From Locusta migratoria (taxonomy: Eukaryota; Arthropoda; Insecta; Orthoptera; Acrididae), in assembly GCA_026315105.1 (NCBI GenBank), contig CM048750.1, positions 261,073,151 to 261,137,150 of the forward strand: a stretch of 64,000 nucleotides of DNA, given 5' to 3'. The notes under the pieces are model-generated. The model saw nothing but the letters and a program-made list of their open reading frames with translations, did not search any database and was not told the DNA's origin. Of this stretch, positions 52,408 through 63,474 are shown one piece after another. Each line of letters opens with the position of its first letter. The stretch's first letter is position 1. Made by a program: the position numbers and the translations under genes.

Positions 52408-54458
52408 ACTTACAGTTCTCACCATCTCTCTCAGTTTAGGTGATCACAGAAAAGCCGATATACTATAATCTGGATGGAGAACCCTAGATTCAAATAATGA
52501 CTGGGAGCGGAGCCAGTGTCTTGGAAAAATGCAGAGACAGCGTTCACCACCATGTCTTAGTCGTACATGGTAGCGACCATCACTAGCATGAGACAGCCTT
52601 CATTTCTGATGACCACTGCCTACCACTCCATCTTCCAAGCAAACCTCTATCGGCACCAATCGAGCAATGTACGCCAATGCCGTGGAACAGTGGCACAGCA
52701 AGGATTTGGTTCTGGGGGAGGGCTATTTTTTAAAAAAAATAAACCCTGTTGAATTTATTAATCTATGACTTATTTTACACTTTTTATAATTTAACCATTT
52801 ATACTAAGCAATAAAATGAGAAGGCTCGCATTAATTTGAAAGTGGAAGAGGAGCAACGTGTTGGAAATAGAGTGTATATAATCAGCTCGTAAAGTAATTA
52901 AGCAGCTTCTATGTTACAAGTCAAAGAGAAAGGTCTTTACAGTTTAATTAACACGTGTCTCTATGAGTGAAAATTGGACTAAAATAACACCCTTGTTCTT
53001 AAGATTCCACTCGTTGGTGCAGCTGACTCGCTAAGCACCGGGTCGCCGCATCATCTTGGTGAATCACTGTCACGGACTTGTGCTTCGAAAATTCTAGTTT
53101 AATTGTGATTTATTACTTGTGTAATATTTCAGTTTTCCAGTGCAGACATGTTTTAAAAACATAAAAAATGAAAACAATAAAAAATAATAAAATTTAAAAA
53201 AATTCTGAGAGGTGCTGGGCCACTACCACCCTTACAATACGACGTTCTTGGCGGACTCTGTGCTGAATGGACGTCCAGAAACTGATCTACGAGTGTGAGA
53301 AAATTCACGTAACCATTGCAACCAGCATCGTTGCACTTAGGTTCTGTGAATTATCGGAGGATGGAGGATGTACTGATTGCTAAGAATAAGACTAATACTT
53401 GGTGACTGTAATTGTAGTATGAAGTCAATGAAATTCGTCTTCTGCCATTTGTGCAAGATTTAGATATAAACTAAGGACAGGCTGACACCGCAAATCGGTG
53501 ATAATCACGTCTGAAACATGCATTTTACGTTTGCACCAAGATTCTGGTACTACATTTCCCCCCCCCCCCTCCCAACCTACGATAAACAAGATAGTGGCAT
53601 CAGAACATTACAGTACTGCATAGAGAATTTACGTCGTTTTGAATGACACCTATGTCCTGGTAACATATGCGTAAACATAAATAAAGAAAAATAAATAATA
53701 AAAATTAAAAATACTTCCAACGCCGCGGTTTTTCCGCAGCTTCGGCACTTGTTGATGAAAGTTCTCTCATATTCTCTTTTTTCCAGTGAAAGCTGTCTGC
53801 AAGTAAAGCGAATGCCAGAGTTCGCCATCGAATTGTTGCTTTCTTGATTCGTTTCCATTCGCTGCGATATAAGCGAGGCATAATTGACGTCTCAGAAGAT
53901 TTATGTATTGATCTAATGCCCTGAAAAACCAGAGATAAACCTATCAAGAGACGTTACGCCGTAGGACTTAGTGCTACGCACTCCTTAGCAGCAATAAACA
54001 AGGCGTGGCAGCGTTTCTCGTTTCGTAAGTAGTAATTACATTAATGGGTCTGTACTTATAGCTTCACGAATCGCCCTAAACGGGGGTGCTCTGCGAACGA
54101 AATTGGACAACTCCGCCTCCTCGCAATAACACTGATTAGTCTCGAATTTTCCGTTCCTCATATTTCTCGGGGTATATGGACGTGTAGGCGCTAGCGGCGG
54201 TCTGGCAAGATGTAGCTCATATCCTCTGCGGAGGGTTGCGACGTGAATTAAGCAAGAGCTGTGATTAGCAGACCGCTCACTCTCACATCTGGGTTACGTC
54301 TGAGGACGCTATTACCTGCCTTAGGGCTGTCAACGTGAAACTGAAGTGAAACTGATTAATGATTTTGTCGGTACTCTGAAACTGCAGTCGCGATATATGA
54401 AAGCGTAATTACTTCATACTTCGTGACTAGGCAGTTTAAGAATTTCCCCCTCTCTCTG

Positions 54459-54500
<42 letters not shown>

Positions 54501-54600
54501 TCACGTGTGCACAAGAGTAAGAGAGATAGAGTCTCAGTGATACTTAATGACCACTCACTTTCCAAATCGTTTGACTGAAGTTTTGACATAGAGTCAACTA
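52408..54600. other. 2.2 kb without a recognised gene or element
   Basis: It includes a C tract at 53561-53570, small domain-less minus-strand frames near 53577-53947 and an (AC)n microsatellite at 54469-54497. I see no terminal repeats or transposase blocks. Confidence 0.35.
54469..54497. repeat. (AC)n microsatellite
   Basis: About 14 AC units directly after a CT-rich stretch (CTCTCTCTGTCTCTCTC). Confidence 0.95.
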
Positions 54601-54609
54601 CTTTTTTTA

Positions 54610-55200
54610 ACTTTTGGTTCACTTCAGGTTATTAACACTAAAAGTAGGTCGTTTACAATGGGCTTTTGACAGCAAATAATGGCTTAACCGTTTTTTTCCC
54701 TTTATTGTTATTTCAACACCCATGTGATACATATGTAGGCTAGCAGCAGCCTTTTACTCTGCTCTTCAGCTATACGATAATACATAATGTACATGAAGTT
54801 GTTAAAACTTCAGTAGAGGAGTTAAAAATTCGGAGAATTAAAAAATGAACAACAAGAAACTATCGGTGAAACATATTGCATGACAGCTGAGGTAATCCTG
54901 TAATCTGGTTAAAAATCTGTGCTGTAGTGGCATTAAAAACACATTGAAGAACAGTGAACTGAGCATGATGAGACGCTTAACAGTTTAATTGAGACGAATA
55001 AATATCTTGTAGAGGAGAAAATGCTCTACAACTTTGCTTTCTTACTTCCATAGATATGTGCAGAAATAACGGCGATTTGACATTGTCTGTGTGTTTGTCT
55101 ATAACATCTTCCCACTTTTTAGGTCGTGAAGCTAAACGGATTTCACAGACATTTATGTTGAGTGCCACCGACCAGAACCCCACTGACGCCATCAGCGGAA
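54610..55200 (+). repeat. Interrupted unit of the 325-bp repeat family
   Basis: 54618-54690 carries TTCAGGTTATTAACACTAAAA and GGCTTTTGACAGC. After an unrelated ~290-base insertion, 54985-55200 resumes with TTGTAGAGGAGAAAATGCTC, AATAACGGCGATTTGACA, CCCACTTTTTAGGTCG and GACCAGAACCCC. The landmark order is the same as arrays 1 and 2. Confidence 0.6.
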
Positions 55201-56275
55201 GACGCTAGTGGGCGGCATTATGCGTTATATTGGCTGTTATGGGTCGAATCGGAAAAATATTCCAGTAAAAGTTATTCAGAATTCAACATCTGGTAACTTT
55301 TGTTTCATTTTTTTTTTTTTTTTTTTTTTCTTTCCCATATTTTGACTTTGAAAGTGCGTACAAAGGTATAAAGATATACTTATTCGCATGGCTCTACCAT
55401 CATATTCTTTTGCTGTAAGTTATTTATTGAAGGTTGCAAGGTATGCCGAATAAATTAAATAAATAAATATTTTAATATAAATGTGCAAGGTATACCAAAT
55501 AGATTAATGTTTAATAGTGGTTGACCAAGACTGAACTGTTAAAAACAGAATAATGTGGTGACTACGACCACCGAAGTAAGCATTAGAAAACATTAATATG
55601 AGCAACGGAAACGCCCAGGAAATGGGGAAACTCAAACACTAGATTTTATGGCCCTGTATAAAGTACTCCCAAAGGGTACAATGAAACTGATGAACTTGAA
55701 TAATGAAACGGGGGAAACAATCTGACTGCGACACAGATAAAAATAAAAATTGACTTCTTATTACAGAACTGGAAACAGGAAACAGCAAGCAGCTCACGTC
55801 ATGCAGTATTTCGGTACTAAAATTTTCAAAAATGATATGTGGGTAGTAAATAAGTTCAACAATAATCATAAATGAAGTAAATGATAGGAAGGGGAAACTA
55901 ACTACCAAATGAGGACGCAGAACGCCAATTCAATATTAGAAATTATGTATTCTTTTAAAAAACATGAAGTAGAAAATATTACAGGAAATTAAATTAACAT
56001 CATGCATTACAATAACAGCGTGCTGCAACATATACTTAACAACAACCTTCTCCAACAGCGTCCTCGCGCTACCTCACCCAACAGACAGCTCTCCGCAACT
56101 GACTCCCAACACAGCTCGCAACAGACTTGCTACTGACTGTTCTCTCGCAACCAGAGCGCTTACTCAACACTCGAACTTCCAAAGATTATTGTGCCACTCA
56201 TAATATACATCTGTGGCCAGTTTACAAATGTACAATATATTACAGAAAATCGACTTATGTCGGGACGATAAGGAC
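55201..56275. other. AT-rich spacer with poly-T
   Basis: T tract at 55309-55329. No element recognised. Confidence 0.3.
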
Positions 56276-56277
56276 CT

Positions 56278-57070
56278 TACAAGGTTGGAAGAATAGTTTC
56301 AGGTTGTCCCTCCACGGTCGTCCTATCGACCACACTCCCACCCTCAAGTACCCTGACCTCACCATTGACAGATCCCTCTCCTAGACCCCTCACCTCCGCA
56401 CAGTTCGCCAGAAGGCCATGTCTGCCGCCTTAACCTCCTAAAACTCCTCGCCGTCCGGACGTGGGGCCTCAAGCCGTCCATTCTCCTCTATACCTATAAA
56501 TCCAACATGCAACCCGTCCTATGCACCTTCTATCCCGCCTGGCTATCCCCCCCCCCTCCTCACCTACTATTGCACCCTTCAAATCCTGGAACGCCACGCC
56601 CTCCGCCTTGTCTACCGCATCCGCCTACACTCCCCCATGCAGATCCTCTAGGACCTCATCCCGTTCCCCCACCTCCTTCTGTTTCTTGATCTCAAACACC
56701 TCTACATTACCCGCAAAATACAACCGCGCAATCCTCTGATCTACCCATCCTTACACATCCTGGGCCTCTGCCACGCCTTCACCAGTGTATCCCTACCTTT
56801 ACCTCCACACTCTCCACATTCTCTGCCAGGGTAACTTCCGACACATCTTCCCGGATGACAACCTCTGTCCCGAAATCTATCGCTCATACCAGCCCTTATC
56901 CTCTCCCTGTGGGTTCAAAAAAACCCTTTCCCCCTCCCACCGCTTGGCTATCCCCCTCCCTTTCCTCTCCCTTGGAGTCCCTACACTCCCTCCCTGTCCT
57001 CCACCAACTCCTTTATCTCCTCCGGTGCTTCCGAACCCCCGCCCTTCTCCTGCGGGTATTACTATCACAC
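56278..57070 (+). pseudogene. C-rich non-LTR retrotransposon (Jockey/CR1-like), RT C-terminal region
   Basis: In shifting plus-strand frames I read TLKYPDLTIDRSLS (the KYLGLxLDRxLxW block), HLRTVRQKAMSAA, GLKPSILLYTYKSNMQPVLC (the LLxxYKxxIxPxLxYG block), an LQILERHALRLVYRIRL-like block, PHLLLFLDLKHLYI and more. The coding strand is strikingly C-rich with long Pro-rich readings in the wrong frames. The RT core and endonuclease are missing, and frameshifts are frequent. Clade assignment is tentative. Confidence 0.6.
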
Positions 57071-57410
57071 AGTGTTTTAAAATATAGTGCTCCGTTCACT
57101 GTTGTATCTCTTCGTCGTCAGTGTGTGTTTTTAATTGTGCAACCACCGCCACACCAGACAAGTGTTGAAATCACCAGTTTTAAGTGTTTCTTCGTGTCCA
57201 GTGCTTCGTCTTAATGTGTGTTTTTAACGCCGTCGTGGCACAGGCTTTTATTTTCCAATTATAGGTTGTTTTTTTTTAATATTTTTTTGCTATGTACGTT
57301 TTACCTCCATCATTGCTCCGTGTTTAGTTTCATTGTCACCTTTTTTAACTTCTTTGTTACCATTGTTTCTTCTTGATTATTTCTGTAAAATAATGAGGCA
57401 GAAGAGCAGC
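57071..57410 (+). repeat. 3' untranslated end of the C-rich LINE
   Basis: GTGTTTTTAATTGTGCAACC and GTGTGTTTTTAACGCCGTCG are internally similar segments. TTTTTTTAATATTTTTTTGC and AGGCAGAAGAGCAGCATAGG follow. It fits the 3' UTR of the preceding element, by position and lack of coding. Confidence 0.45.
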
Positions 57411-57736
57411 ATAGGAGGCTGCTGTATGTATGTATATGTGTACAGGTATGAAACAACAATAAAGAAACAAATTGAGTTTGATATTCCATCCAGAGATAAA
57501 TATATAACAAGACAATAACTTTCTATAAAGAAATTATCAAATTAAGGCAGTGGGATGGAGAAGGCCCTCTTTAAAATAAAAAAATTAAATATTAGGTTAA
57601 AATTCAGATGCCAAAATGTTTCACATAATAGATTAATAAATTAGGAATAAAACTGTTGCAAAAGTCAAAGAAATATTCGATTAAAGGAATTATAAAAATG
57701 TCCCTGGCCTCTTTCACGGCACCATTTTGAAATACA

Positions 57737-57739
<3 letters not shown>

Positions 57740-57811
<72 letters not shown>
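57740..57811. repeat. (TA)n microsatellite
   Basis: About 36 TA units, flanking the repeat at 57812. Confidence 0.96.
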
Positions 57812-57813
<2 letters not shown>

Positions 57814-58097
57814 CTACAGTGTGTCTGCCTAAGTGTACTTGCGTCTGTGTAAATGTGTGGGTGTGTGTGTTTTTGTTTACCCTTTTTTTTTCCCCCCAAG
57901 GTAAGTCTTTCCTGTCCCGGGATTGGAATGACTCCTTATCCACTCCCTTGAAACCCTCATCATTTCCTTTTCCCTCTCCTTCCCTTCTGCCTGACGAAGC
58001 AGCTAGGCTGCGAAAGCTTGTATGTGTGTTTGTGTGTGATTTTATTTATTTTATTTGTTTCTATCGACGAGCCGGTCCTTTTGGTAAGTCATCTGTT

Positions 58098-58100
<3 letters not shown>
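57812..58100 (+). repeat. Microsatellite-bounded repeat carrying a hammerhead-like motif
   Basis: It lies between two (TA)n runs. It contains GTGTGGGTGTGTGTGT, a pyrimidine-rich stretch (TTTCCTTTTCCCTCTCCTTC) and CTGACGAAGCAGC at 57991, and ends CCGGTCCTTTTGGTAAGTC. It is an interspersed repeat I recognise from insects but cannot name. Confidence 0.5.
57991..58021 (+). ncRNA. Hammerhead-like motif
   Basis: CTGACGA fits CUGANGA with N = C. Stem GCAGC/GCTGC with loop TAG follows, then GAAA, then AGCT and T at the U-H position. The hairpin is perfect. Stem III is minimal, and stem I is not evident. Confidence 0.4.

Positions 58101-58156
<56 letters not shown>
58101..58156. repeat. (TA)n microsatellite
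   Basis: About 28 TA units. Confidence 0.96.
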
Positions 58157-58157
<1 letters not shown>

Positions 58158-58295
58158 ACGAATTACAGCGTTCAAATTTGCGATGTTATGGCTTCACTGT
58201 ATTAGGTTTAGATGGAACACCAAACTGTGGCGAATGAAAATTTGTGCCCGGCCGGGATTCGAACAGTAAAGCCATAACATCGCAAATTACGATTT
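58157..58295 (-). repeat. Family III SINE fragment with self-inverted end
   Basis: ATTACAGCGTTCAAATTTGCG, TGAAAATTTGTGCCCGGCCG and half of the B box (GGATTCGAAC) match the tail side of the units at 12420-13735. Then ACAGTAAAGCCATAAC and ATCGCAAATT repeat the first part in inverse orientation, giving a snap-back structure. Confidence 0.6.
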
Positions 58296-60002
58296 ATTTA
58301 ATTCATTTTGAAATATTCCGGACAAAAAAATTAAAATATAAACAATAAATAATATAAAATTAAATACATAAAATATTGTTTCACTATTTTTTAATAAATA
58401 TTATATTATAGTTTTTATATTTTTAATTTTATTTTACTTATATCTTTATTATTTTTGTCAAAATATTAGCAGAAATCATTAAATTACGAGAAAGCCTCTA
58501 GCGGGCCGTAAAACAGGCCACTGTACTTTTACCCATAATTTCACACACATTTACAGTACGAACGTATTGATGCTTCATGAGTTCTCCTTGGGGTAAACTA
58601 TGTTTCAAATAGGTACATCGGCTATTTGAACGCCCTGAATTGCTTCAAGATCGGCTAATTTTCTTCGAATCGAATTTTCCGGGTTTCCTATTCATCTTCC
58701 TGGAGTTAATCGAGTTGGCATCGTCCAAAATTCAGAACCGCAGACTGAAACAGAGTTTTGTAATTTCTCACTGGCCATTAGAGCCCTTAACCTCTATTCA
58801 GTTGCCTTATATGAAATTTCTACTACCTGCATGTTAACCTGGGAATGATCAGCTCCGCATAGAGAACAATGAGGAGAAATCCATCTGGTTGGTTCCCTGC
58901 ACTATTGAAAATAATTTTTTTTTTTTTTTTTTTTTTTTGCCACTTGTTCCTGAGGTAGAAATAACATCTTTCCTGACTCTAACTTGTTGTTAAGCTTAAA
59001 TCAGTATATGTATATTTTTGAATTAAAGTGATTATGGGTCTTTCTGTTACACTACGTTGCAGATCTACGATAGATGAAATTTTCACGCTTTAAAAAATGT
59101 GACTTTCCAATTGGGATGGTGTGCCTTCAGCGAAACACAGTGTTTCTTAGCCAACTGACCAATTCAATTAAAAACTCAAATTTTAATTAATCAAACAGAC
59201 TAGGAGAGCTATCTCAAGATGATTATTCCAGGAATTCATTCAATCCTCGTCCTAAAATTCAGATGTAGCTTGCCCTTGTCTCCTTATTGTTGGGATATTT
59301 CACTATGAAAGGAAACTGTGGATGACCTTCCCTAATCGTCCACAATCCATGCTGTGTTCCACGTCCCATAGTAAATTTATTTCTTCTGTGGCATTATTCT
59401 TTCTTTTAGTGTGTTACGGTCATGTGGATCGCAGGTTTGTGTCTATTAGTAAACTGCTTTCCCAGTTGATGAAACTTTCTACAAATTACGGGTTGCCTAT
59501 TTAGTGGTTTCCAGTGGCAATAAAAGTTTGACTACCGATATTCCATATGGATCGAATCTGAGAGGTATAACCGTACATTAAAGAACAAAATAAGGCACAT
59601 GAATTGTCAATTGATGAAACCAAATAAGTCAGTAAACTTTCAAACCATTGAAAATCCAAATCATTTACAGTAATTTAATAATTTATCTTTCAATAAAGCA
59701 AAATAAAGTCAATTTTTGTTTAAAAAATCCAATTATTATAGTAGTAATACCATAGGCAGTGTACAGTTGTTTATTCCTCCCAAAAAGTGGAAAAATGTGA
59801 CTTATTCGGTTTAAACACCTGACGATTCAAATATTACACCGAGAAAATGTGTAGGTAGCAAAACTCACGACACGTAAATTACCTAAATTATATTCACACA
59901 GTATTTGAGAATGTAGACACGACATCGGGGAAGATTATTATTGGATTAAGGAGAAATGTAGGAACACGCAAGGCGATACTCACCTTTCTACTTACCTTAG
60001 AA
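58296..60002. other. AT-rich spacer
   Basis: T run at 58916-58938. Minor frames without domains. No element recognised. Confidence 0.3.
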
Positions 60003-61095
60003 CTAGATGAAAACCTAGCGTTGCCCGGGTATTTATTTATTTATTCCTGCCTTAGTACTTCTCCTATCCCTTCTCTCTCTGTCCAACTTCTTTTTTCTAA
60101 AAATTATTTTATATTTATCGAAGACTATATAAGAAATAACGCTGTCTTGCATAATGTACAAAATTATAAGTGCAGTATCCAAACAAAGGAACACAGTAAT
60201 CAAAATACAAATGACATATACGATTCGTACGATCTCATAGTTATTGAATTATATGTTGTACAATTGTATAATTTTTCAAGTATATATTCATTTGTATAAG
60301 TGCTGTATGTAAATTCTCTTAAGAATTAGTATTAAAGAAGAAATATATATTAAAAGTTGGTGCGTGATAGGGCAGCTTTCCATGAACGTTACTGTTTATG
60401 TGCTCATGTGAACTACGTGTCGTACTGTGATACAATTTAGAAGGTACATTCAACTATATGTGTGTATACTGTGTCTAAAATTTCCTGTGCTACAATTTGT
60501 ACTGTAGATATTATAAATTGTAACGTCATAACGAATGCCGTAGTTTTAGTCCATGAACAGCTGAAAAGTAGTAAGCGAGAAACTTTTTTCCTTTCGTAAT
60601 TTTGCTATGATTGTCAGTGAGAAATAGTAGTTCAATAAAGGTTTGAAATTATTTTTAAAGTTTGTTGCAAGTCGCTAAGTAATTTCGTTCTCTTATACTC
60701 TATTGATATAGTCTCATCGTATTATGTGGCAGTTTCCTGAAACCCCTATTATATATAAAATTATATCTTTTGAACCATTGTGTCGTATGTGGTTCTTACC
60801 ATTACAGAGCTGGTACCTCACGGTAAGGAAGATGTGTAACAAATTTGGTTGAAATCGGTCCAGTGGTTTAGGAGGAAATGTAATGCGTAATGCAGTAGTT
60901 TTTCTGGAATTTCATTCTTTAGGACGTCATATATCGTGAACTATATGTGTTGTACGTGATCATTACACTTACGGTGATCGTGCTCCTGGATTGAAGCTTA
61001 CGTGTGCAAAATTTCATACAGATTGGAACAATACTGTAGATTTGTATGCAATACGTACACACAAACACACCGACACTCTGCTTTTTATACGTTGA
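60003..61095 (-). mobile_element. Helitron-like non-autonomous element, full length
   Basis: The minus strand starts at 61095 with TCAACGTATAAAAAGCAG and ends with ACCCGGGCAACGCTAGG, a short spacer and CTAG, then T at 60002. The base before the start is C rather than A, a small deviation. There is no Rep/helicase coding. It is the best full-length reference for the copies at 305 and 47943. Confidence 0.75.
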
Positions 61096-61149
61096 GGCAA
61101 ACCTATATTTCATACTCACGGAATGTATGACATTAACTGCCAAATGCGC

Positions 61150-61240
61150 AAAGCAGAAAACGTGAACCTAGCCGGGAGTCGAACCGCCGTCTCCTGCTTT
61201 CTGGGCAGTTGCGCTGATCCCTACATCACTGGGCCGATCG
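61150..61240 (-). repeat. tRNA-like SINE head fragment
   Basis: The minus strand reads CCCAGTGATGTAGGGATCAG, then GGCGGTTCGACTCCCGGC. Anticodon and acceptor stems are not tRNA-like. It lies just before the RTE segment. Confidence 0.5.
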
Positions 61241-61242
61241 AC

Positions 61243-61512
61243 CTACATTTCTTCTTTTGTGGATTTGGAGAGAGCATTTGACACAGGTGACTGGAGTACA
61301 GTCTTTTATGAAGGTAGCAGGAATAGAATGTAACAGAATGTAGGGAACGGAAAGTTATATACAATTCTACAGATACCAGACAGCAGTTTAAGGGTTGAAG
61401 TGTATGAAAGGGAAGCATTGGTTGGGAAGGGAGTAAGACAGGGTTGTAGCTCTTCGCCAATGCTATTTAATCTATGAAAGAAAACAAGGAGAAATTTGAA
61501 ATGAGAATTAAA
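61243..61512 (+). pseudogene. RTE-type LINE reverse transcriptase, motif A-B segment
   Basis: The plus strand encodes SSFVDLERAFDTGDWSTVF (motif A with catalytic Asp), then VEVYEREALVGKGVRQGC and SSSPMLFNL (motif B, RQGCSLSPxLFN). Stops are present. It continues at 62892 after nested insertions. Confidence 0.75.
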
Positions 61513-61519
61513 TGTCCAT

Positions 61520-61670
61520 TTCGTTTCCAGAGCGGTATTTTCACTCTGCAGCGGGGAACGGACCGTGAAGCGTGCCGGCATAGCTCTCAGTAGTGCATTT
61601 TACTGCGAAAGGCAAAGGTTCGAATCCCGGGTTGGGCACATAGTTTTAATCCGCCAGGAATGTTTTACAT
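61520..61670 (+). mobile_element. tRNA-derived SINE (family II)
   Basis: TTTTCACTCTGCAGCGGG, TGCCGGCATAGCTCTCAGTA (A-box region), GGTTCGAATCCCGGGTTGG (B box) and TTTTAATCCGCCAGGAA match family II at 7210-8300. It interrupts the RTE. Confidence 0.75.
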
Positions 61671-61808
61671 TTCGTTTTTCAATTCCCGGTTTCACTTGCT
61701 AATCGCATAATTTCGGTGATTTACGTAATTCAAATATACTCACTTTCTAAGCGATGCTATAAACGCGGCCACAATAAGGATTCCCTTGTAGTACTAACTG
61801 TATATCAT

Positions 61809-61838
61809 CTCAAGATGTCCACGAGCGTGAAACGCGTC
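61809..61838 (+). ncRNA. Decayed hammerhead-like motif
   Basis: CTCAAGA (one core change), a CACG/CGTG hairpin, GAAA, then ACGCGTC. The same GAAACGCGTCATTG occurs in the foldback at 37869. Confidence 0.3.
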
Positions 61839-61879
61839 ATTGAAAATATGGACATTTTAAATGCAAGAGACGTACGCTT

Positions 61880-62356
61880 TTGTTTCCATTGAAATATATA
61901 TATATAAGTTTTTATGTCCTCTATGTGTTCATAAACCATTCATTTGATTGCAATGAAACTTTCTTGAACTGTTCACCGTACGCCCACGAAGGTTCCTGAG
62001 CCAAAAACAAAAGAGCACGACACATAGTTCAGGAGATATGACGTCATAAATAATGAGAGGCCAACGCGTGAGAATATCCGGACTTATACGTCAATTATTG
62101 GGAAATAAGAGTAGTAAGGGACCTGCAACAAAGTTTGCGTATTGTAATTTCAGACGTTTATGAAACGTTCAGTAACTGACTCCCCCCCCCCCCACCTAAT
62201 AAATAAATAAGCTGTTTATGTCGTAAAACTGTCACATCAGGCTTGACGTTGTATCAAATAAAAATAGCATTACAGATTTACATGTTACTATTTATTTTTG
62301 TCTGCAAGTCTCCCTTAATTCTCTTCCATCCAAAATTAAGCAATCTGTTCTCTTAA
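61880..62356 (+). repeat. Helitron-family fragment, plus orientation, and spacer
   Basis: TAGTTCAGGAGATATGACGTCA is the complement of a segment shared by the minus-strand Helitrons (ATGACGTCATATCTCCTGAA at 121-140). Termini are not resolved. A C tract lies at 62180-62191. Confidence 0.45.
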
Positions 62357-62891
62357 TCTCTATCTATTTAAAAGCTAAAAAACACTCACTCACTCACTGA
62401 CTAAACAAGAAATCCGGAAACTACTTCACCTATGAAGCTGAAATTTGGTAGGAATATAATTTACAGGTAGAAAACGTCAGCTAAGAAAGTATTTTATGAT
62501 AGGTGCATGGCGGAGCATACGTATCCTACAGACTCACGAAATCTACAGTTTCATTCCGATCTTCACGAAATTTCGCACGCTTGGCCTTCAAAACAAGCGT
62601 AAGGTCACCGTCAACCTTAAGTTTCATACGGTGCATTGGGGAGAGCTCCAATCTTTATGAATTTTTGTACATGTGACATTTAAACCAAGAGGAAGATCAC
62701 TGGGCACAAGAATGTTTGTATGGTACATGACAGAGGGTACCTTGCAGGAAACTTTGCCAAGAGATGGAAAGGTGGAAATGAACAGAGAGATAGGAGAGAA
62801 AGAGGTCGATGCAGAGAGAGTGGGGAAGGAGATGTGGACTACGAGAGTGTAGTATAAATAAACACTCGGGCAACGCCGGGTTTACAACTTG
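62357..62891 (+). mobile_element. Helitron-like non-autonomous element, short (535 bp)
   Basis: It starts TCTCTATCTATTTAAAAGC after A and continues CACTCACTCACTGACTAA as in the element ending at 304. It ends with a CTCGGGCAACGCCGGG hairpin, then ACAACTTG before T. The terminal CTTG deviates from CTRR. It is inserted in the RTE copy. The minus-strand frame at 62697-63026 is a chance frame spanning Helitron and LINE. Confidence 0.7.
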
Positions 62892-63185
62892 TATTAAATA
62901 AAAACTAGTTTGCAAATGACATTGGAATTCTGTCGGAGACAGCAAAGGACCTCCAAGAACAAATAAACAGAAATGACATTGTCTTGGAAGTAAGGTATGA
63001 GATGAATAATAACGAGAGCGAAACAAGAATAACGGAATGTAGTCGATTTAAATCAGACAATGTTTAGGGAATCATATTATAAAACGAGACAATAGAGGTG
63101 TTAGATAACTTTTGTTACTTTGGCAGTTAAATAATTTACGTATGTAAAAAGTAAGTTAAAGCAGTTAACAATCCGAAGATTGGTT
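62892..63185 (+). pseudogene. RTE-type LINE, RT motif C segment
   Basis: The plus strand gives a FANDIGILSETAKDLQEQI-like reading (FADD box with one residue changed), then LEVRYEMNNNESETRITECS and LDNFCYFGS. It continues from 61512 and is broken again at about 63186 by a SINE. Confidence 0.7.
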
Positions 63186-63472
63186 TGAACACCACAGTGC
63201 TTTACTATACATGGTCCTGTTTGGAGGTGGTATGCCGTTGCCTTCCTCCGACCTTCGAACTGACTTACCCAGACAGTTATAGGGGGACCTAAAGTTTAAG
63301 GTGGGTTCCGAACCACGGTGCAACTCGGTATGTTTCACATGAGCAATACTGCCAGAGGTGAAAGAAGTGGAAAGTGACAGATAAAAATACTAGGACGTGG
63401 CGTGGATCGAACTCGTGACCTTTCGGTCCGTAGTCTGGCACTCTACCACTGTGCAACCGAGGCGCACGTGTG
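63186..63472 (-). mobile_element. tRNA-derived SINE (another family)
   Basis: The minus-strand head CGCCTCGGTTGCACAGTGG (A box) and GGTCACGAGTTCGATCCACG (B box) are followed by a body seen on the plus strand as CGGTATGTTTCAC and TATAGGGGGACC. The RTE reading resumes directly after it. Confidence 0.7.
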
Positions 63473-63474
63473 GG

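Noticed and set aside
56507..57068. Proline-rich open frames as possible secreted or structural proteins
   Set aside because: They are out-of-frame readings of a C-rich non-LTR retrotransposon coding strand.
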